This document shows positions 1 through 9,722 of a stretch of DNA of 64,000 nucleotides, piece by piece (within the stretch, counting starts at the first letter, position 1; each line of letters opens with the position of its first letter). Location of the stretch: NCBI RefSeq assembly GCF_000025485.1, contig NC_013851.1:3034001-3098000 (forward strand), in the 5' to 3' direction. The DNA is from Allochromatium vinosum DSM 180. GTDB lineage: Bacteria > Pseudomonadota > Gammaproteobacteria > Chromatiales > Chromatiaceae. Both the position numbers and the translations under genes were made by a program. Under the pieces are notes generated by a model that saw only the letters and a list, made by a program, of their open reading frames with translations, ran no database searches and was not told the origin of the DNA.

Positions 1-1082
1 CCTCCGCCGTCAAGCTCGATCTGCGCAAGCGCTATGCGGTCCACACGCTCGTCATCAATGGGGCCGAATGTGAACCCTATCTGACCTGTGACGATCGCCT
101 GATGCGCGAACGGGCCGAGTCGGTGATCGACGGAATTCGCCTCATGGCCCGCGCCCTGGGCGTGAGCCGGATCGTCATCGGCATCGAGGACAACAAACCC
201 GAGGCGCAGGCCGCAATGGCGGTGGCGGCCTCGATCGATCCCGACATCCGGATCGCGCGCCTGCCGACCCGCTATCCGATGGGGTCGGAAAAACATCTGG
301 TCCAGACCCTGACCGGACGCGAGACCCCGGCACGCGGTCTGACGGCCGACATCGGTGTGGTGGTGCACAACCCTGCAACCGCCTTCGCCGTGCACGAGGC
401 GCTGCGGCTGGGTCATCCGCTGGTCGCGCGCGTGGTCACCGTCAGCGGTGGAGCCATCGCCCGTCCGGCCAATGTGCGCGTGCCGCTCGGCACCCGGGTC
501 CAGGATCTGATCGCTCATTGCGGCGGTTTCAAGGACGAACCGGCGCGGCTCATCAGCGGCGGTCCCATGATGGGCCAGCCCTTGCCGAGCACCCGTGTCC
601 CCATGGTCAAGGGCAGCAATGGCGTGCTGGCACTCACCGCCGCCGAGATCAATGGCGGCACGCCCCGTCCCTGCATCCGCTGTGCCGGCTGCGTCCAGGC
701 TTGCCCCTGCGGTCTGGTGCCGCTGGAGATGGTCGCGCACATCCGCGCCGGCGATCTGGAGGGCGCGGTCAAACGCGGTCTGATGGACTGCATCGGCTGT
801 GGTTCCTGCGCCTATGTCTGTCCGGGACATATCCCCCTGGTCCAGTATCTCAACCATGCCAAGGGCGAGATGGCCGCGCGCGGACGCGCCAAGCAGAAAC
901 AGACCGAGACCAAGCGGCTCGCCGAGCAGCGCACCGCGCGCATGGAAGCGATCAAACGCGCCAAGCGCGAACAGATGGAACAGCGCAAACGCGAGATGGC
1001 GGCGCGCAAGAAAGCCGAGGCCGCAGCCGCCGCGCAACAGGCGACTGCCGCCGAACCTGTCGCCGCCGAGACGGAGGCCTGA
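1..1082 (+). CDS. rnfC: Electron transport complex subunit RnfC (5' end outside window)
   Basis: This is the C-terminal part of the soluble NADH- and ferredoxin-facing subunit of the Rnf complex, which couples ferredoxin/NAD+ electron transfer to ion movement across the inner membrane. The frame is open from base 3, so the true start lies upstream. The fragment opens with NGAECEPYLTCDDRLM, typical of the family. Two ferredoxin-like 4Fe-4S motifs follow, CIRCAGCVQACP and CIGCGSCAYVCP. The protein ends in a long Ala/Lys/Arg/Glu-rich, probably coiled-coil tail, common in gammaproteobacterial RnfC. The stop is 1 base before rnfD, so the genes are co-transcribed. rnfA and rnfB presumably lie upstream of the window. 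Confidence 0.95.
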   Translation, partial: SAVKLDLRKRYAVHTLVINGAECEPYLTCDDRLMRERAESVIDGIRLMARALGVSRIVIGIEDNKPEAQAAMAVAASIDPDIRIARLPTRYPMGSEKHLVQTLTGRETPARGLTADIGVVVHNPATAFAVHEALRLGHPLVARVVTVSGGAIARPANVRVPLGTRVQDLIAHCGGFKDEPARLISGGPMMGQPLPSTRVPMVKGSNGVLALTAAEINGGTPRPCIRCAGCVQACPCGLVPLEMVAHIRAGDLEGAVKRGLMDCIGCGSCAYVCPGHIPLVQYLNHAKGEMAARGRAKQKQTETKRLAEQRTARMEAIKRAKREQMEQRKREMAARKKAEAAAAAQQATAAEPVAAETEA

Positions 1083-1083
1083 G

Positions 1084-2175
1084 ATGCCGATCGAGACACC
1101 CGCCGCCCAGTGCGGCCCCTTCGCCCACGACACCGTCGGCATCCCACGCACCATGGGGCTGGTGATGCTGGCCCTGGTTCCGGCCACCCTGTTCGGACTC
1201 TGGCAGTTCGGCTGGCCGGCGATCTGGCTCTTTCTGGCCACACTGGCCGGTGCCCTGCTCGCTGAGATCCTGAGTCTGTGGTTCGCCGGCAAACCGATCC
1301 GGCCCGATCTGAGCGACGGCACGGCACTCCTGACCGGCTGGCTGCTGGCCATGACTCTGCCGCCCTGGGCGCCCTGGTGGATCGGCGTGGTCGGTGCGCT
1401 GCTGGCGATCGTGGTCGCCAAACAGGTGTTCGGCGGTGTCGGCCAGAATCTGTTCAACCCGGCGATGGTCGCGCGCGTGGCGCTCCTGATCGCCTTTCCG
1501 CTGGAGATGACGAGTTTCGTCGCGCCCACGCCGCTGTTCTCCGCCGAAGCGCCGGGGCTGGTCGAGAGTCTCGCCATCACCTTCGGCGGTCAGGGCTTCG
1601 ACGCCTTCAGCGGGGCCACGGTACTTGGTCAGGTGCGCACCGAACTGGGTCAGGGCGAGACGCTGGCGACCATCCTGCCCGATCTCTATGCACCGCTCTC
1701 GGGCGCGGTCGGCACCGTCGCCGGCAGCCTGGGCGAGACCTCGGCGCTGCTGCTCCTGCTCGGCGGGCTGTTCCTGCTCTACAAGCGTGTCATCACCTGG
1801 CACATCCCGGTGGCGCTGCTCGGCACCATCGCCGTTCTGGCCGCGCTCATGCACCTGATCGATCCCGAACACTATGCCGGTCCGCTCTATCACCTAGTCT
1901 CGGGCGCGACCCTGCTCGGCGCCTTCTTCATCGCGACCGATCCGGTGACATCGCCCGTCTCGGCGCGCGGCCAGCTCCTCTTCGGCGCCGGTTGCGGACT
2001 GCTGATCTATGTCATCCGCACCTGGGCCGGTTATCCCGAGGGCGTGGCCTTCGCGGTGCTGCTGATGAACGCCTGCGCGCCGCTGATCGACCACTATGTC
2101 AAGCCGCGCATCTACGGGCGCGACCGGCGCGGCCAGCCACTCGAATATGCCAACGACGTGGAGACCTCCCGATGA
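1084..2175 (+). CDS. rnfD: Electron transport complex subunit RnfD
   Basis: Integral membrane subunit of Rnf, 363 residues, with multiple hydrophobic helices (I judge eight to ten). It carries the flavinylation motif FSGAT, in which Thr179 would hold covalently bound FMN. The start chosen is MPIETPAAQ, 1 base after the rnfC stop. The frame is open further upstream but that part overlaps rnfC and has no RnfD character. The stop overlaps the rnfG start as ATGA, implying translational coupling. Length and motif match NqrB/RnfD family members. Confidence 0.95.
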   Translation: MPIETPAAQCGPFAHDTVGIPRTMGLVMLALVPATLFGLWQFGWPAIWLFLATLAGALLAEILSLWFAGKPIRPDLSDGTALLTGWLLAMTLPPWAPWWIGVVGALLAIVVAKQVFGGVGQNLFNPAMVARVALLIAFPLEMTSFVAPTPLFSAEAPGLVESLAITFGGQGFDAFSGATVLGQVRTELGQGETLATILPDLYAPLSGAVGTVAGSLGETSALLLLLGGLFLLYKRVITWHIPVALLGTIAVLAALMHLIDPEHYAGPLYHLVSGATLLGAFFIATDPVTSPVSARGQLLFGAGCGLLIYVIRTWAGYPEGVAFAVLLMNACAPLIDHYVKPRIYGRDRRGQPLEYANDVETSR

Positions 2176-2834
2176 GCCTGCTTGCCGTGCTGAACCAACG
2201 TCAGAGCATCGCCTATCAGGCCGTGCTGCTGGGCGGTTTCACCCTGCTGGCCGCCGTGCTGCTGGTAGCCGGCAATCTGGCCACGCACGAGACCATCGCC
2301 CTGCGCAAGGCCGAGGATCTCAAGGCGTCGCTCAGCCAGGTGCTGCCACCGGCGCTGCATGACAACGATCTGCTGGCCGACCCGCTGACCCTGCCCGGCG
2401 CCGATGGCGCGCCGGTTGTGGTCTATCGCGCCCTGCGTGGACTGGAGGTCACGGGCGTGGCCTATCGGGTGAGCGGTTCCGGCTACTCGGGCCTCATCGA
2501 ACTGATCCTGGGCGTCGACCCGCACGGCCGGGTGCTGGGCGCGCGCGTGCTGTCGCACGCCGAGACCCCCGGACTCGGCGACAAGATCGAACTGGCCAAG
2601 GACGACTGGATTCTCGCCTTCGACGGACTGTCGCTGGGCGATCCGCCGCCCGAGCACTGGGCGGTCAAGAAGGACGGCGGCGACTTCGATCAGTTCAGCG
2701 GGGCCACCATCACGCCGCGCGCCGTGGTCGGCGCCCTGAAGCGCGGACTGGAATTCTTCCAGCGTCATCAGGTCGCCCTGACTGCGCCCGCCGCCGTCTC
2801 GGTCGCCTCCGATCCAGCCAGGAGTCCGGAATGA
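2172..2834 (+). CDS. rnfG: Electron transport complex subunit RnfG
   Basis: Membrane-anchored flavoprotein subunit of Rnf, 220 residues. One N-terminal membrane segment (about residues 14-34, AVLLGGFTLLAAVLLVAG) precedes a periplasmic FMN-binding domain. The flavinylation motif QFSGATIT lies near the C-terminus, with Thr179 as the expected FMN attachment residue. The start ATG overlaps the rnfD stop, and the stop overlaps the rnfE ATG by 4 bases, so D, G and E form a tightly coupled unit. Flavin transfer normally needs ApbE, which is not in this window. Confidence 0.95.
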   Translation: MSLLAVLNQRQSIAYQAVLLGGFTLLAAVLLVAGNLATHETIALRKAEDLKASLSQVLPPALHDNDLLADPLTLPGADGAPVVVYRALRGLEVTGVAYRVSGSGYSGLIELILGVDPHGRVLGARVLSHAETPGLGDKIELAKDDWILAFDGLSLGDPPPEHWAVKKDGGDFDQFSGATITPRAVVGALKRGLEFFQRHQVALTAPAAVSVASDPARSPE

Positions 2835-3541
2835 GCCTCGAACCCAATACCGCCAACAAGACCGCCTGGGGCCGCATCAGCCGCGATGGTCTCTGGAGCA
2901 ACAACGTCGTGCTGGGCCAGTCGCTGGCACTCTGTCCGCTGCTCGCGGTCACGGGCACGGCCACCAACGGACTGGGCATGGGGCTGGCGACCACGGCCGT
3001 CCTGATCGCCTCGGGTTTCCTGATCGCGCTCATTCGCGGCTGGGTGACGCCGGAGGTGCGCATTCCCATCTTTGTCCTGGTGATCGCCGTGCTGGTGACG
3101 CTGGTCGATCTCGGGATGAATGCCTGGCTGCACGACCTGCACAAGATGCTGGGCCTGTTCATCCCGCTGATCGTCACCAACTGCGCCATCCTGGGCCGGG
3201 CCGAATCCTTCGCCTCGCGTCATCCGGTTCTGCCGGCGGCGTTCGATGGGCTGATGATGGGGCTTGGTTTCACCCTGGTGCTGGTGCTGCTCGGTGCCGT
3301 GCGCGAGATCATCGGCTCGGGCACCCTGTTCGCCAATGCCAGCCTGCTGCTCGGCGAAGGCATGGCCTTTCTGGAAACGACGCTGATCCCGGATTATCGC
3401 GGCTTCCTGCTCGCCATCCTGCCGCCGGGCGGGTTCATCGCGCTCGGTTTCATCCTGGCCGGCAAGCGGTTGATCGACACACGGCTCGCCGAAGCGCAGC
3501 GGCGTCGTGAGTCGACGGCCGGCACGGGCGCCCTGGCCTGA
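2831..3541 (+). CDS. rnfE: Electron transport complex subunit RnfE
   Basis: Integral membrane subunit of Rnf (NqrD/RnfE family), 236 residues, with about six hydrophobic helices. The family stretch around LIVTNCAILGRAESFAS (about residues 113-129) is present, including the Cys of the VTNCAILGRAE motif that ligates a membrane-embedded Fe-S centre in this family. The start overlaps the rnfG stop (ATGA). The C-terminal 20 residues are charged and cytoplasmic. rnfH follows after 21 bases. Confidence 0.95.
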   Translation: MSLEPNTANKTAWGRISRDGLWSNNVVLGQSLALCPLLAVTGTATNGLGMGLATTAVLIASGFLIALIRGWVTPEVRIPIFVLVIAVLVTLVDLGMNAWLHDLHKMLGLFIPLIVTNCAILGRAESFASRHPVLPAAFDGLMMGLGFTLVLVLLGAVREIIGSGTLFANASLLLGEGMAFLETTLIPDYRGFLLAILPPGGFIALGFILAGKRLIDTRLAEAQRRRESTAGTGALA

Positions 3542-3562
3542 TCATGACGGAGGATTAGAACC

Positions 3563-3844
3563 ATGCTCGTCGGTGTCGCCTACGCGGACAAATTCAAACA
3601 GACCTGGCTCAAGCTCGACGTACCCGAGGGCAGCACCCTGCGCGAAGCCATCGAACGCTCGGGACTACTCGAACGCTTCCCCGAGATCGACCTGAGCGTC
3701 AACAAGGTCGGCGTCTTCGGCAAACTCAGCCGGCTCGACACCAGGCTCAACGACGGCGACCGGGTCGAGATCTATCGCCCTATCACCGTCGATCCCGAAA
3801 CCGTCGAACGCCGTGACCGTCAGGACGCCGGCGACGAGGACTGA
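3563..3844 (+). CDS. rnfH: RnfH family ubiquitin-like protein
   Basis: Small 93-residue protein of the RnfH/UPF0125 family, which has a beta-grasp (ubiquitin-like) fold and commonly closes rnf operons; its biochemical role is not established. Family features visible are the N-terminal VGVAYAD, the middle VGVFGKLSRLDT, and the C-terminal GDRVEIYRPIT. A good ribosome-binding site (GGAGG in ACGGAGGATT) lies upstream of the ATG. The position directly after rnfE supports the call. Confidence 0.92.
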   Translation: MLVGVAYADKFKQTWLKLDVPEGSTLREAIERSGLLERFPEIDLSVNKVGVFGKLSRLDTRLNDGDRVEIYRPITVDPETVERRDRQDAGDED

Positions 3845-3964
3845 CCTGCCGCCGATTCAGCGCCATTCGCCATCGGACCATCACTGGATTTATGATGACG
3901 CCTCGGAGCGGTCGCGTCGGCCCCTGACGCCGACCGACACACACTCATGACCGAGGACGGAGCA

Positions 3965-4630
3965 ATGCCCGAAAGTTTGAATCTGGTTCAAAAGAGACGC
4001 TCACATCTACAGGAGTCGGTGGGCGATCTCGGCGCGCGGGTGGTCGAGGCGCTGCATCGGTCGGTCGAGTGTCTCAAGACGCAGGATCGGGATCTGGCCG
4101 CCGCTATCATCGCCGGCGATCAGCTCATCAACCAGCAGCGTCGCCTTCTGGAACAGGAATGCCTCGTCACCCTGGCGGCCTACAAACCGGCCGGCGAGGA
4201 TCTGCGCGCGGTCGGCGCCTGCATGGAACTGGCCTCCGAACTGGAACGCATCGGCGACTACGCGGCCGATGTCGCGCGCATCATCGAGCGCGATGTCGAG
4301 GCACCGCTCCCCGCCGAGCCGGTGGCCGCCATCGTCGAGCTGGCTGCGGATGCCATCGACATGCTCGAACAGACGCTGGCCGCCTTCGTCGCCAACGGCA
4401 GCGAGGCTACACTGCGCGCAGCGGTCGAAAAGGAATCCCAGGTCGACCGCGAGGAAGACGAATTCATCGCCCAGGTGCTTGAGCGCATGCGTGCAGATGC
4501 CGCGTTCGCCGCCACCGGCACCTATCTGCTCTGGATCGTGCACAACTACGAGCGCGTGGCCGATCGCGCGACCAATGTCGCCGAGCGCGCCATCTATGTC
4601 GCCTCCGGGCATACACCCGATCTAGACTGA
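3965..4630 (+). CDS. PhoU domain-containing protein
   Basis: A 221-residue helical protein of the PhoU family, whose members modulate PstSCAB phosphate transport and PhoR signalling or act with Na/Pi cotransporters. Both PhoU repeats are visible, each with the E-x(3)-D metal-binding pattern: ELERIGDYAADVARI near residue 90 and the C-terminal HNYERVADRATNVAERAI. The frame also allows a start at 3947, but GAGG at 3953-3956 is correctly spaced for MPESLNLVQK at 3965. No pst genes are adjacent; the next gene encodes a DUF389 membrane protein, so its partner is unknown. Confidence 0.85.
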   Translation: MPESLNLVQKRRSHLQESVGDLGARVVEALHRSVECLKTQDRDLAAAIIAGDQLINQQRRLLEQECLVTLAAYKPAGEDLRAVGACMELASELERIGDYAADVARIIERDVEAPLPAEPVAAIVELAADAIDMLEQTLAAFVANGSEATLRAAVEKESQVDREEDEFIAQVLERMRADAAFAATGTYLLWIVHNYERVADRATNVAERAIYVASGHTPDLD

Positions 4631-4680
4631 GCCTCACCCGCTCCCTTCTTGCCCGGATCCGTACTCATGCGGAGTAGCCG

Positions 4681-5670
4681 ATGAAATATGTCGAGGTCAT
4701 CGTCGGTGCCGGCAGCGCCGAGACCGTGCGTGCGGCGGCCGAGCGCGTCAAGGCACTGGATGTGCGTCTGGGGCCGGTGGGACCGGATGGTCTCCAGGCG
4801 ATCCGCCTGCTGGTGACTGACAACCAGGTCCAGCGCCTGCTGGATCTGCTGCAGGGACTGCTCGGCGCCCAGCCCTCGGCGCGGATCCTGGTGCTTGCGG
4901 TCGAAGCGAGTCTCCCGCCGCCCGACGAAGAGGCGCGGAAAAAAGAGGACTCGGCCACGGCCGCGCGCGAGGCGCTCTACGAAGGCATGGACAAGAACTC
5001 GCGCCTCGGTCCGAATTATCTGATTCTGGTCATGCTCTCGACCGTGGTGGCGGCGATCGGTCTGATCGAGGACAACGTGGCGGTCGTGATCGGCGCGATG
5101 GTGATCGCGCCGCTGCTGGGACCGAATCTGGCGCTCAGTCTCGGCACCGCCCTGGGCGACGTGCCCCTGATGCGCCGCTCGGTCAGGACGGTACTCGTCG
5201 GCATCCTGCTCGCCGTGGCGCTCACCGCGATCCTCGGCTGGTTGTGGCCGACTGAGTTGAGCAGCCGCGAGGTACTCTCGCGCACCGAGGCCGGACTCGA
5301 CTCGGTGTTGCTGGCCCTGGCCTCCGGCGCGGCGGCGGCGCTCTCGGTCACGACAGGACTGTCGAGTGTGCTGGTCGGCGTCATGGTCGCCGTGGCCCTG
5401 CTGCCGCCGGCGGCGACCGTGGGTCTGATGCTGGGCCAGGGTGAACCCGGCCTGGCGCTCGGCGCGGCGCTGCTGCTGGCCATCAACGTGGTCAGCGTCA
5501 ATCTGGCCAGCAAGATCGTCTTCTTCTTCAAAGGCATCCGCCCGCGCAAATGGCTGGAGAAGGAAAAAGCCAAACGCGCCATGGTGGCTTATGTGCTGGT
5601 CTGGATCCTGACGCTGGCGGTGCTGACCCTGGTGGTGCTGGAGCGGCAGTATCGGCTGTTGCCGATTTAG
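4681..5670 (+). CDS. DUF389 (TIGR00341-type) membrane protein
   Basis: 329-residue protein with a soluble N-terminal ACT-like domain (about residues 1-85, starting MKYVEVIVGAGSAE), a charged linker, and a DUF389 membrane domain (about residues 110-325) of six to seven hydrophobic helices. The family signature is present: NYLILVMLSTVVAAIGLIED followed by VVIGAMVIAPLLGPNLAL. No transported substrate is established for the family. It follows the PhoU-like gene by 50 bases on the same strand, so the two may be co-expressed. It converges on corC. Confidence 0.85.
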   Translation: MKYVEVIVGAGSAETVRAAAERVKALDVRLGPVGPDGLQAIRLLVTDNQVQRLLDLLQGLLGAQPSARILVLAVEASLPPPDEEARKKEDSATAAREALYEGMDKNSRLGPNYLILVMLSTVVAAIGLIEDNVAVVIGAMVIAPLLGPNLALSLGTALGDVPLMRRSVRTVLVGILLAVALTAILGWLWPTELSSREVLSRTEAGLDSVLLALASGAAAALSVTTGLSSVLVGVMVAVALLPPAATVGLMLGQGEPGLALGAALLLAINVVSVNLASKIVFFFKGIRPRKWLEKEKAKRAMVAYVLVWILTLAVLTLVVLERQYRLLPI

Positions 5671-5706
5671 ATCGGATGGCGCCCGGACCTCAACATCAGA
5701 GAGCCA

Positions 5707-5731
5707 CCCTGAAGGGCGGGGTTTCAACCCC
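5707..5731 (+). repeat. Tandem GC-rich hairpins between convergent genes
   Basis: Between the DUF389 gene and corC, two adjacent inverted repeats can be read: CCC-TGAA-GGG at 5707-5716 and GGGGT-TTCA-ACCCC at 5718-5731. They may act as a two-way terminator, though neither strand has a clear T tract. The arrangement also resembles the folded right end of IS200/IS605-type elements, but no transposase or TnpB remnant is visible nearby. Confidence 0.35.
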
Positions 5732-5807
5732 AGAGGCTGCAACTGAAGCGAATGTCGACCGCCGACGCCGGCGAGCCGGACAGCATGAGCCGCACCAGGG
5801 CCGCGAA

Positions 5808-6686
5808 TCAGTCCTCATCGCCTTCGGATGGAGGCTGAGGCTGTAAATCGAGTGACTCGATATTGAGCAGATGCACGCGCCGGCTGTCGGCGCGCATCAC
5901 GGTAAAGCGAAAGCGCCCGAGTTCCACCGACTCGCCACGCTTGGGCAGATGCCCGAAGGCATTGACCACCAGCCCGCCGATGGTGTCGAACTCTTCGTCC
6001 GAGAAGTCGCTGCCGAAGTACTCGTTGAAATCCTCGATCGGGGTGCGCGCCTTGGCGCTGAAATCGTTCTCGCCGCGGCGGAAGATGCCCGAACCCTCGT
6101 CATAGTCGTGCTCGTCGTCGATCTCGCCGACGATCTGTTCGAGCACGTCCTCGATCGTCACCAGACCCGAGGCATTGCCGTACTCGTCGACCACGATCGC
6201 CATGTGATTGCGGCTGGCGCGAAACTCCTTGAGCAGCACGTTGAGCCGCTTGCTCTCGGGCACGAAGACCGCCGAGCGCAGTAGATCGCGGATATTGAAG
6301 GCGCGCCGACCGGACTCGACGCAAAACGACAGCAGATCCTTCGCCAGCAGGATGCCGACCACCTCGCCCTTGTCGTCGCCCGTGACCGGAAAGCGTGAAT
6401 GGGCCGACTTGACTGCGATCTGGAGGATCTTCTCCAGCGGGTCGTCGCGGCGCAGCGCGACCATCTCGGCGCGCGGAACCATGATGTCGCGCACCCGCAG
6501 GTCCGAGACCTGGAGCACGCCCTCGATCATGCTCAGGGCATCCGTGTCCAGCAGTTCCCTCTGTCGCGCATCCTTCAGCAGCTCGATGAGCTGTTCCCTG
6601 TCCTGTGGCTCGCCACCCAGCAGTTGGCCCAGACGCCCGAGCCAGTTGCGTGATCGCGAACCCTCGCTAGATCGATCGCTCGTCAT
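5808..6686 (-). CDS. corC: CorC/HlyC-type CBS domain protein (magnesium/cobalt efflux family)
   Basis: About 292 residues. A short variable N-terminus leads into [17 protein letters not shown], then a CBS pair (from about residue 70, starting [14 protein letters not shown], second CBS with [23 protein letters not shown]), and a C-terminal CorC_HlyC domain (about 215-290, with FNEYFG and IGGLVV). Unlike YfjD-type relatives it has no membrane domain. The frame opens five codons earlier (6701), but that ATG sits directly on the GGAGG and MTSDRSS fits the family better. It overlaps the end of ybeY and closes the miaB-phoH-ybeY-corC string; lnt, which often follows, is absent. Confidence 0.9.
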   Translation of the reverse strand: MTSDRSSEGSRSRNWLGRLGQLLGGEPQDREQLIELLKDARQRELLDTDALSMIEGVLQVSDLRVRDIMVPRAEMVALRRDDPLEKILQIAVKSAHSRFPVTGDDKGEVVGILLAKDLLSFCVESGRRAFNIRDLLRSAVFVPESKRLNVLLKEFRASRNHMAIVVDEYGNASGLVTIEDVLEQIVGEIDDEHDYDEGSGIFRRGENDFSAKARTPIEDFNEYFGSDFSDEEFDTIGGLVVNAFGHLPKRGESVELGRFRFTVMRADSRRVHLLNIESLDLQPQPPSEGDED

Positions 6687-7203
6687 GAGAAGTCTTGTCA
6701 TCCTCCAGGTTGCCCTGGTCTTCGTAAGGTGGGGGGAATCCTAACCCGCCCAGGATCGCCGTTTCCAGTGTTTCCATCACGGCGGCTTCGGCGTCCGTAA
6801 CATGATCGTAATCAAGCAGATGCAGAACGCCATGCACCACCATGTGCGCCCAGTGCGCCTCCGGCGTCTTGCCCTGTTCCAGCGCCTCGCGCCGCACCAC
6901 CTCGGTGCAGATCACCAGATCGCCGAGCAGATCATGGATCGGATCGTCCGCGTCCAGACCGGGTGGCGCCTCGAACGGAAAGGACAGCACGTTGGTCGGC
7001 TTGTCGCGTCCGCGATACTGGAGATTGAGCGCCTGACTCTCGTCGGGGTCGACCAGACGGATGGTCAGCTCGGCGCGCGCGCGCTGAAACGGCGGATCGA
7101 CCTGCGCAAGCGCCGCCCGGACCCAGCGCTCGAACCGAGGCGGTAGCGGATGATCAGCGTCCTCGGTGGCGACCTGTAGATCCAGTTCCAGTTCGACGCT
7201 CAT
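6667..7203 (-). CDS. ybeY: Endoribonuclease YbeY
   Basis: Zinc-dependent endoribonuclease involved in 16S rRNA 3'-end maturation and 70S ribosome quality control. 178 residues; the diagnostic metal-binding H-G-x-L-H-L-x-x-Y-D-H motif is present as [11 protein letters not shown] near residue 130. The core [15 protein letters not shown] also matches the family. The start ATG overlaps the phoH stop by 4 bases and the end overlaps corC, so the three genes are translationally linked. Confidence 0.95.
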   Translation of the reverse strand: MSVELELDLQVATEDADHPLPPRFERWVRAALAQVDPPFQRARAELTIRLVDPDESQALNLQYRGRDKPTNVLSFPFEAPPGLDADDPIHDLLGDLVICTEVVRREALEQGKTPEAHWAHMVVHGVLHLLDYDHVTDAEAAVMETLETAILGGLGFPPPYEDQGNLEDDKTSHDERSI

Positions 7204-8171
7204 GGCTGATTCTCGAAGGCATCGTAGGCGTTGACGATGCGCTGTACCAGCGCATGACGCACCACGTCGCGGGCGTTGAAGAAGGTAAAGCTGATGCCCG
7301 GCACGTCCTTGAGGATCTCGACCGCCTGTCGCAAGCCGGACGGCTGGCCGCGCGGCAGATCGACCTGGGTCACATCGCCGGTGATGACGGCGGTCGAACC
7401 GAAGCCGATGCGGGTCAGGAACATCTTCATCTGCTCGGGCGTGGTGTTCTGCGCTTCGTCGAGGATGATGAAGGATTCGTTCAGGGTGCGACCGCGCATG
7501 TAAGCCAGCGGCGCCACCTCGATCACATTGCGCTCGATGAGCTTGTTGACCTTCTCGAAACCGAGCATCTCGAACAGGGCGTCATAGAGCGGACGCAGAT
7601 AGGGGTCGATCTTCTGCGCCAGATCGCCGGGCAGGAAGCCGAGCCGCTCGCCCGCCTCGACCGCCGGACGCACCAGCAGCAATCGGCGCACCCGATCGGA
7701 CTCCAGCGCCTCGACCGCGCAGGCCACGGCCAGATAGGTCTTGCCCGTTCCGGCCGGACCGACACCGAAATTGATGTCGTGCTTGAGGATGGCGTGCAGG
7801 TATTCCTGCTGATTGGGTCCGCGCGCCCGGATCAGACCGCGCTTGGTCTTGATGATCACCTCCGGCAGCCGGTCCTCGACTTGCTCCAGCAGTGCATCCA
7901 CGCCGGAGTCCTGAAGCACCAGATGAATGGTCTCGGGTGTGAGCACCGACTCGGCGGTCTCGGCATAGAGCGCGCGCAGCACCTGCTCGCCGAGCCGCAC
8001 CGCATCGCCCTCGCCGATCAGGCGGAAGCTCGATCCGCGATTGCCGATCTCGATCCCGAGCCGGCGTTCGAGTTGGCGGAGGTGTTGATCGAACTGACCG
8101 CACAGATTGGCCAGACGCGCGTTGTCCTCGGGCGTGAGCTCGAGGTCGATGGATTGGGGTTGAATGCTCAA
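7200..8171 (-). CDS. ybeZ: PhoH-like ATPase (YbeZ)
   Basis: 323-residue PhoH-family P-loop ATPase, thought to work with YbeY in RNA metabolism. Walker A is [11 protein letters not shown] (about residue 140) and Walker B is [25 protein letters not shown] is the conserved sensor region. The N-terminal ~100 residues form the extra domain seen in YbeZ-type proteins. It starts 5 bases after miaB ends and overlaps ybeY, the usual gammaproteobacterial order. Confidence 0.93.
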   Translation of the reverse strand: MSIQPQSIDLELTPEDNARLANLCGQFDQHLRQLERRLGIEIGNRGSSFRLIGEGDAVRLGEQVLRALYAETAESVLTPETIHLVLQDSGVDALLEQVEDRLPEVIIKTKRGLIRARGPNQQEYLHAILKHDINFGVGPAGTGKTYLAVACAVEALESDRVRRLLLVRPAVEAGERLGFLPGDLAQKIDPYLRPLYDALFEMLGFEKVNKLIERNVIEVAPLAYMRGRTLNESFIILDEAQNTTPEQMKMFLTRIGFGSTAVITGDVTQVDLPRGQPSGLRQAVEILKDVPGISFTFFNARDVVRHALVQRIVNAYDAFENQP

Positions 8172-8176
8172 GCGGC

Positions 8177-9502
8177 TCAGTGGGCCAGTTGCCCACGCAA
8201 TGAATTGGGGAGTGATTCGGTGATGGTCAGGTCGACGAACTGGCCGATGAGTTCGGCCGGGCCATCGAAGTTGACCACGCGGTTGTTCTCGGTGCGACCG
8301 GCGAGCTGGGCCGGATCCTTGCGCGACGGCCCTTCGACCAGCACGCGCTGCACCGTGCCGACCATCTGGCGGCTGATGCGCTGGGCATTGGTGTCGATGC
8401 GCTGTTGCAGCCGCTCCAGACGCGCCTTCTTGACCTCCAGCGGCACCGCGTCCGGATAGTCGGCGGCGGGCGTGCCGGGGCGGCGGCTGTAGACGAAGCT
8501 GAAGCTGTGGTCGAAGCCGACCTGGTCGATCAGATCGATGGTTGCGTCGAAGTCCGCGTCCGTCTCGTTCGGGAAGCCGACGATGAAGTCGGATGAAATG
8601 CAGATGTCCGGACGCGCCTCGCGCAGCCGTTTGATCTTACAGCGATATTCGAGCGCGGTATGCCCGCGTTTCATCGCCGCCAGGATGCGATCCGAGCCGG
8701 ACTGCACCGGCAGATGGACGAAGCTCGCCAGCTCGGGCACCTCGGCGAAGGTTTCGATCAGATCGTCGCCGAACTCGACCGGATGGCTGGTGGTGAAGCG
8801 GATGCGTCCGATGCCCTCGACCGCCGCCACATAGCGGATCAGCAGCGCCAGACTCGCCGTGGAGCCATCGGCCATCAGACCGCGATAGGCGTTGACGTTC
8901 TGGCCGAGCAGATTGATCTCGCGCACACCCTGTTCGGCCAGATCCGCGACCTCGGCGATCACGTCGTCGAAAGGGCGACTGATCTCCTCGCCACGGGTGT
9001 AGGGCACCACGCAGTAGGTGCAGTATTTGGAGCAGCCTTCCATCACTGAGACGAAGGCGGTCGGCCCCTCGGCGCGCGGCGCGGGCAGACAGTCGAACTT
9101 CTCGATCTCGGGGAAGGAGACATCGACCTGGGGCCGGCGGCTGCTCTCCAGATCCTTGAGCATCTGCGGCAGCCGGTGCAGGGTCTGGGGTCCGAACACC
9201 AGATCGACGTAAGGCGCGCGGGTGCGGATCGCCTCGCCCTCCTGACTGGCGACACAGCCGCCGACGCCTATCACCAGATCGGGCCGCGCCTGCTTCCAGG
9301 GCTTCCAGCGTCCGAGTTGAGAAAAAACCTTCTCCTGCGCCTTCTCGCGGATCGAGCAGGTGTTGAGCAGGAGGACATCGGCCTCTTCGGGCTGATCGGT
9401 CAGCTCCAGGCCCGCCGCGACACGCAGCGCCGTAGCCAGACGCGCCGAGTCGTACTCGTTCATCTGGCAGCCATAGGTTTGAATGAAAAGCTTACGCGGC
9501 AT
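8177..9502 (-). CDS. miaB: tRNA-2-methylthio-N6-dimethylallyladenosine synthase MiaB
   Basis: Radical SAM methylthiotransferase that modifies A37 of tRNAs reading UNN codons. 441 residues. The N-terminal MTTase domain has cluster-binding Cys12 ([11 protein letters not shown]), Cys49 and Cys83; the radical SAM motif CSKYCTYC supplies Cys157, Cys161 and Cys164; a C-terminal TRAM domain ([11 protein letters not shown]) binds tRNA. The start [15 protein letters not shown] is standard for MiaB. It is the first gene of a minus-strand unit with phoH, ybeY and corC. Confidence 0.96.
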   Translation of the reverse strand: MPRKLFIQTYGCQMNEYDSARLATALRVAAGLELTDQPEEADVLLLNTCSIREKAQEKVFSQLGRWKPWKQARPDLVIGVGGCVASQEGEAIRTRAPYVDLVFGPQTLHRLPQMLKDLESSRRPQVDVSFPEIEKFDCLPAPRAEGPTAFVSVMEGCSKYCTYCVVPYTRGEEISRPFDDVIAEVADLAEQGVREINLLGQNVNAYRGLMADGSTASLALLIRYVAAVEGIGRIRFTTSHPVEFGDDLIETFAEVPELASFVHLPVQSGSDRILAAMKRGHTALEYRCKIKRLREARPDICISSDFIVGFPNETDADFDATIDLIDQVGFDHSFSFVYSRRPGTPAADYPDAVPLEVKKARLERLQQRIDTNAQRISRQMVGTVQRVLVEGPSRKDPAQLAGRTENNRVVNFDGPAELIGQFVDLTITESLPNSLRGQLAH

Positions 9503-9681
9503 GGGAGTGCGTCTTATCGAAAGACTGTCGGTTGGCGGCGGACTCGGCGCCGGTGCGCCGGGATGGTCGGTGGAGCGGGCGTCTCATCGCTTGGGACGCG
9601 CGGAAGGTGCAGGCGATTTATCCTGCGGATAAGCGCGCAGACTGTCAAGCACACTGTTGTTGCTCAGTCTGACGGCGCATC

Positions 9682-9709
9682 CGCGTCCGGCGAATCGAGG
9701 CCGGACGCG
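9682..9709 (-). terminator. Hairpin after the Cache-protein gene
   Basis: A perfect 10-bp inverted repeat, CGCGTCCGGC and GCCGGACGCG around an 8-base loop, begins 14 bases past the stop of the Cache-domain gene on the minus strand. No T tract follows, so this may be a processing or attenuating hairpin rather than a classical Rho-independent terminator. The rest of the gap up to miaB (9503-9722) holds no other feature I can support. Confidence 0.5.
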
Positions 9710-9722
9710 TCTGGATCTCCGA

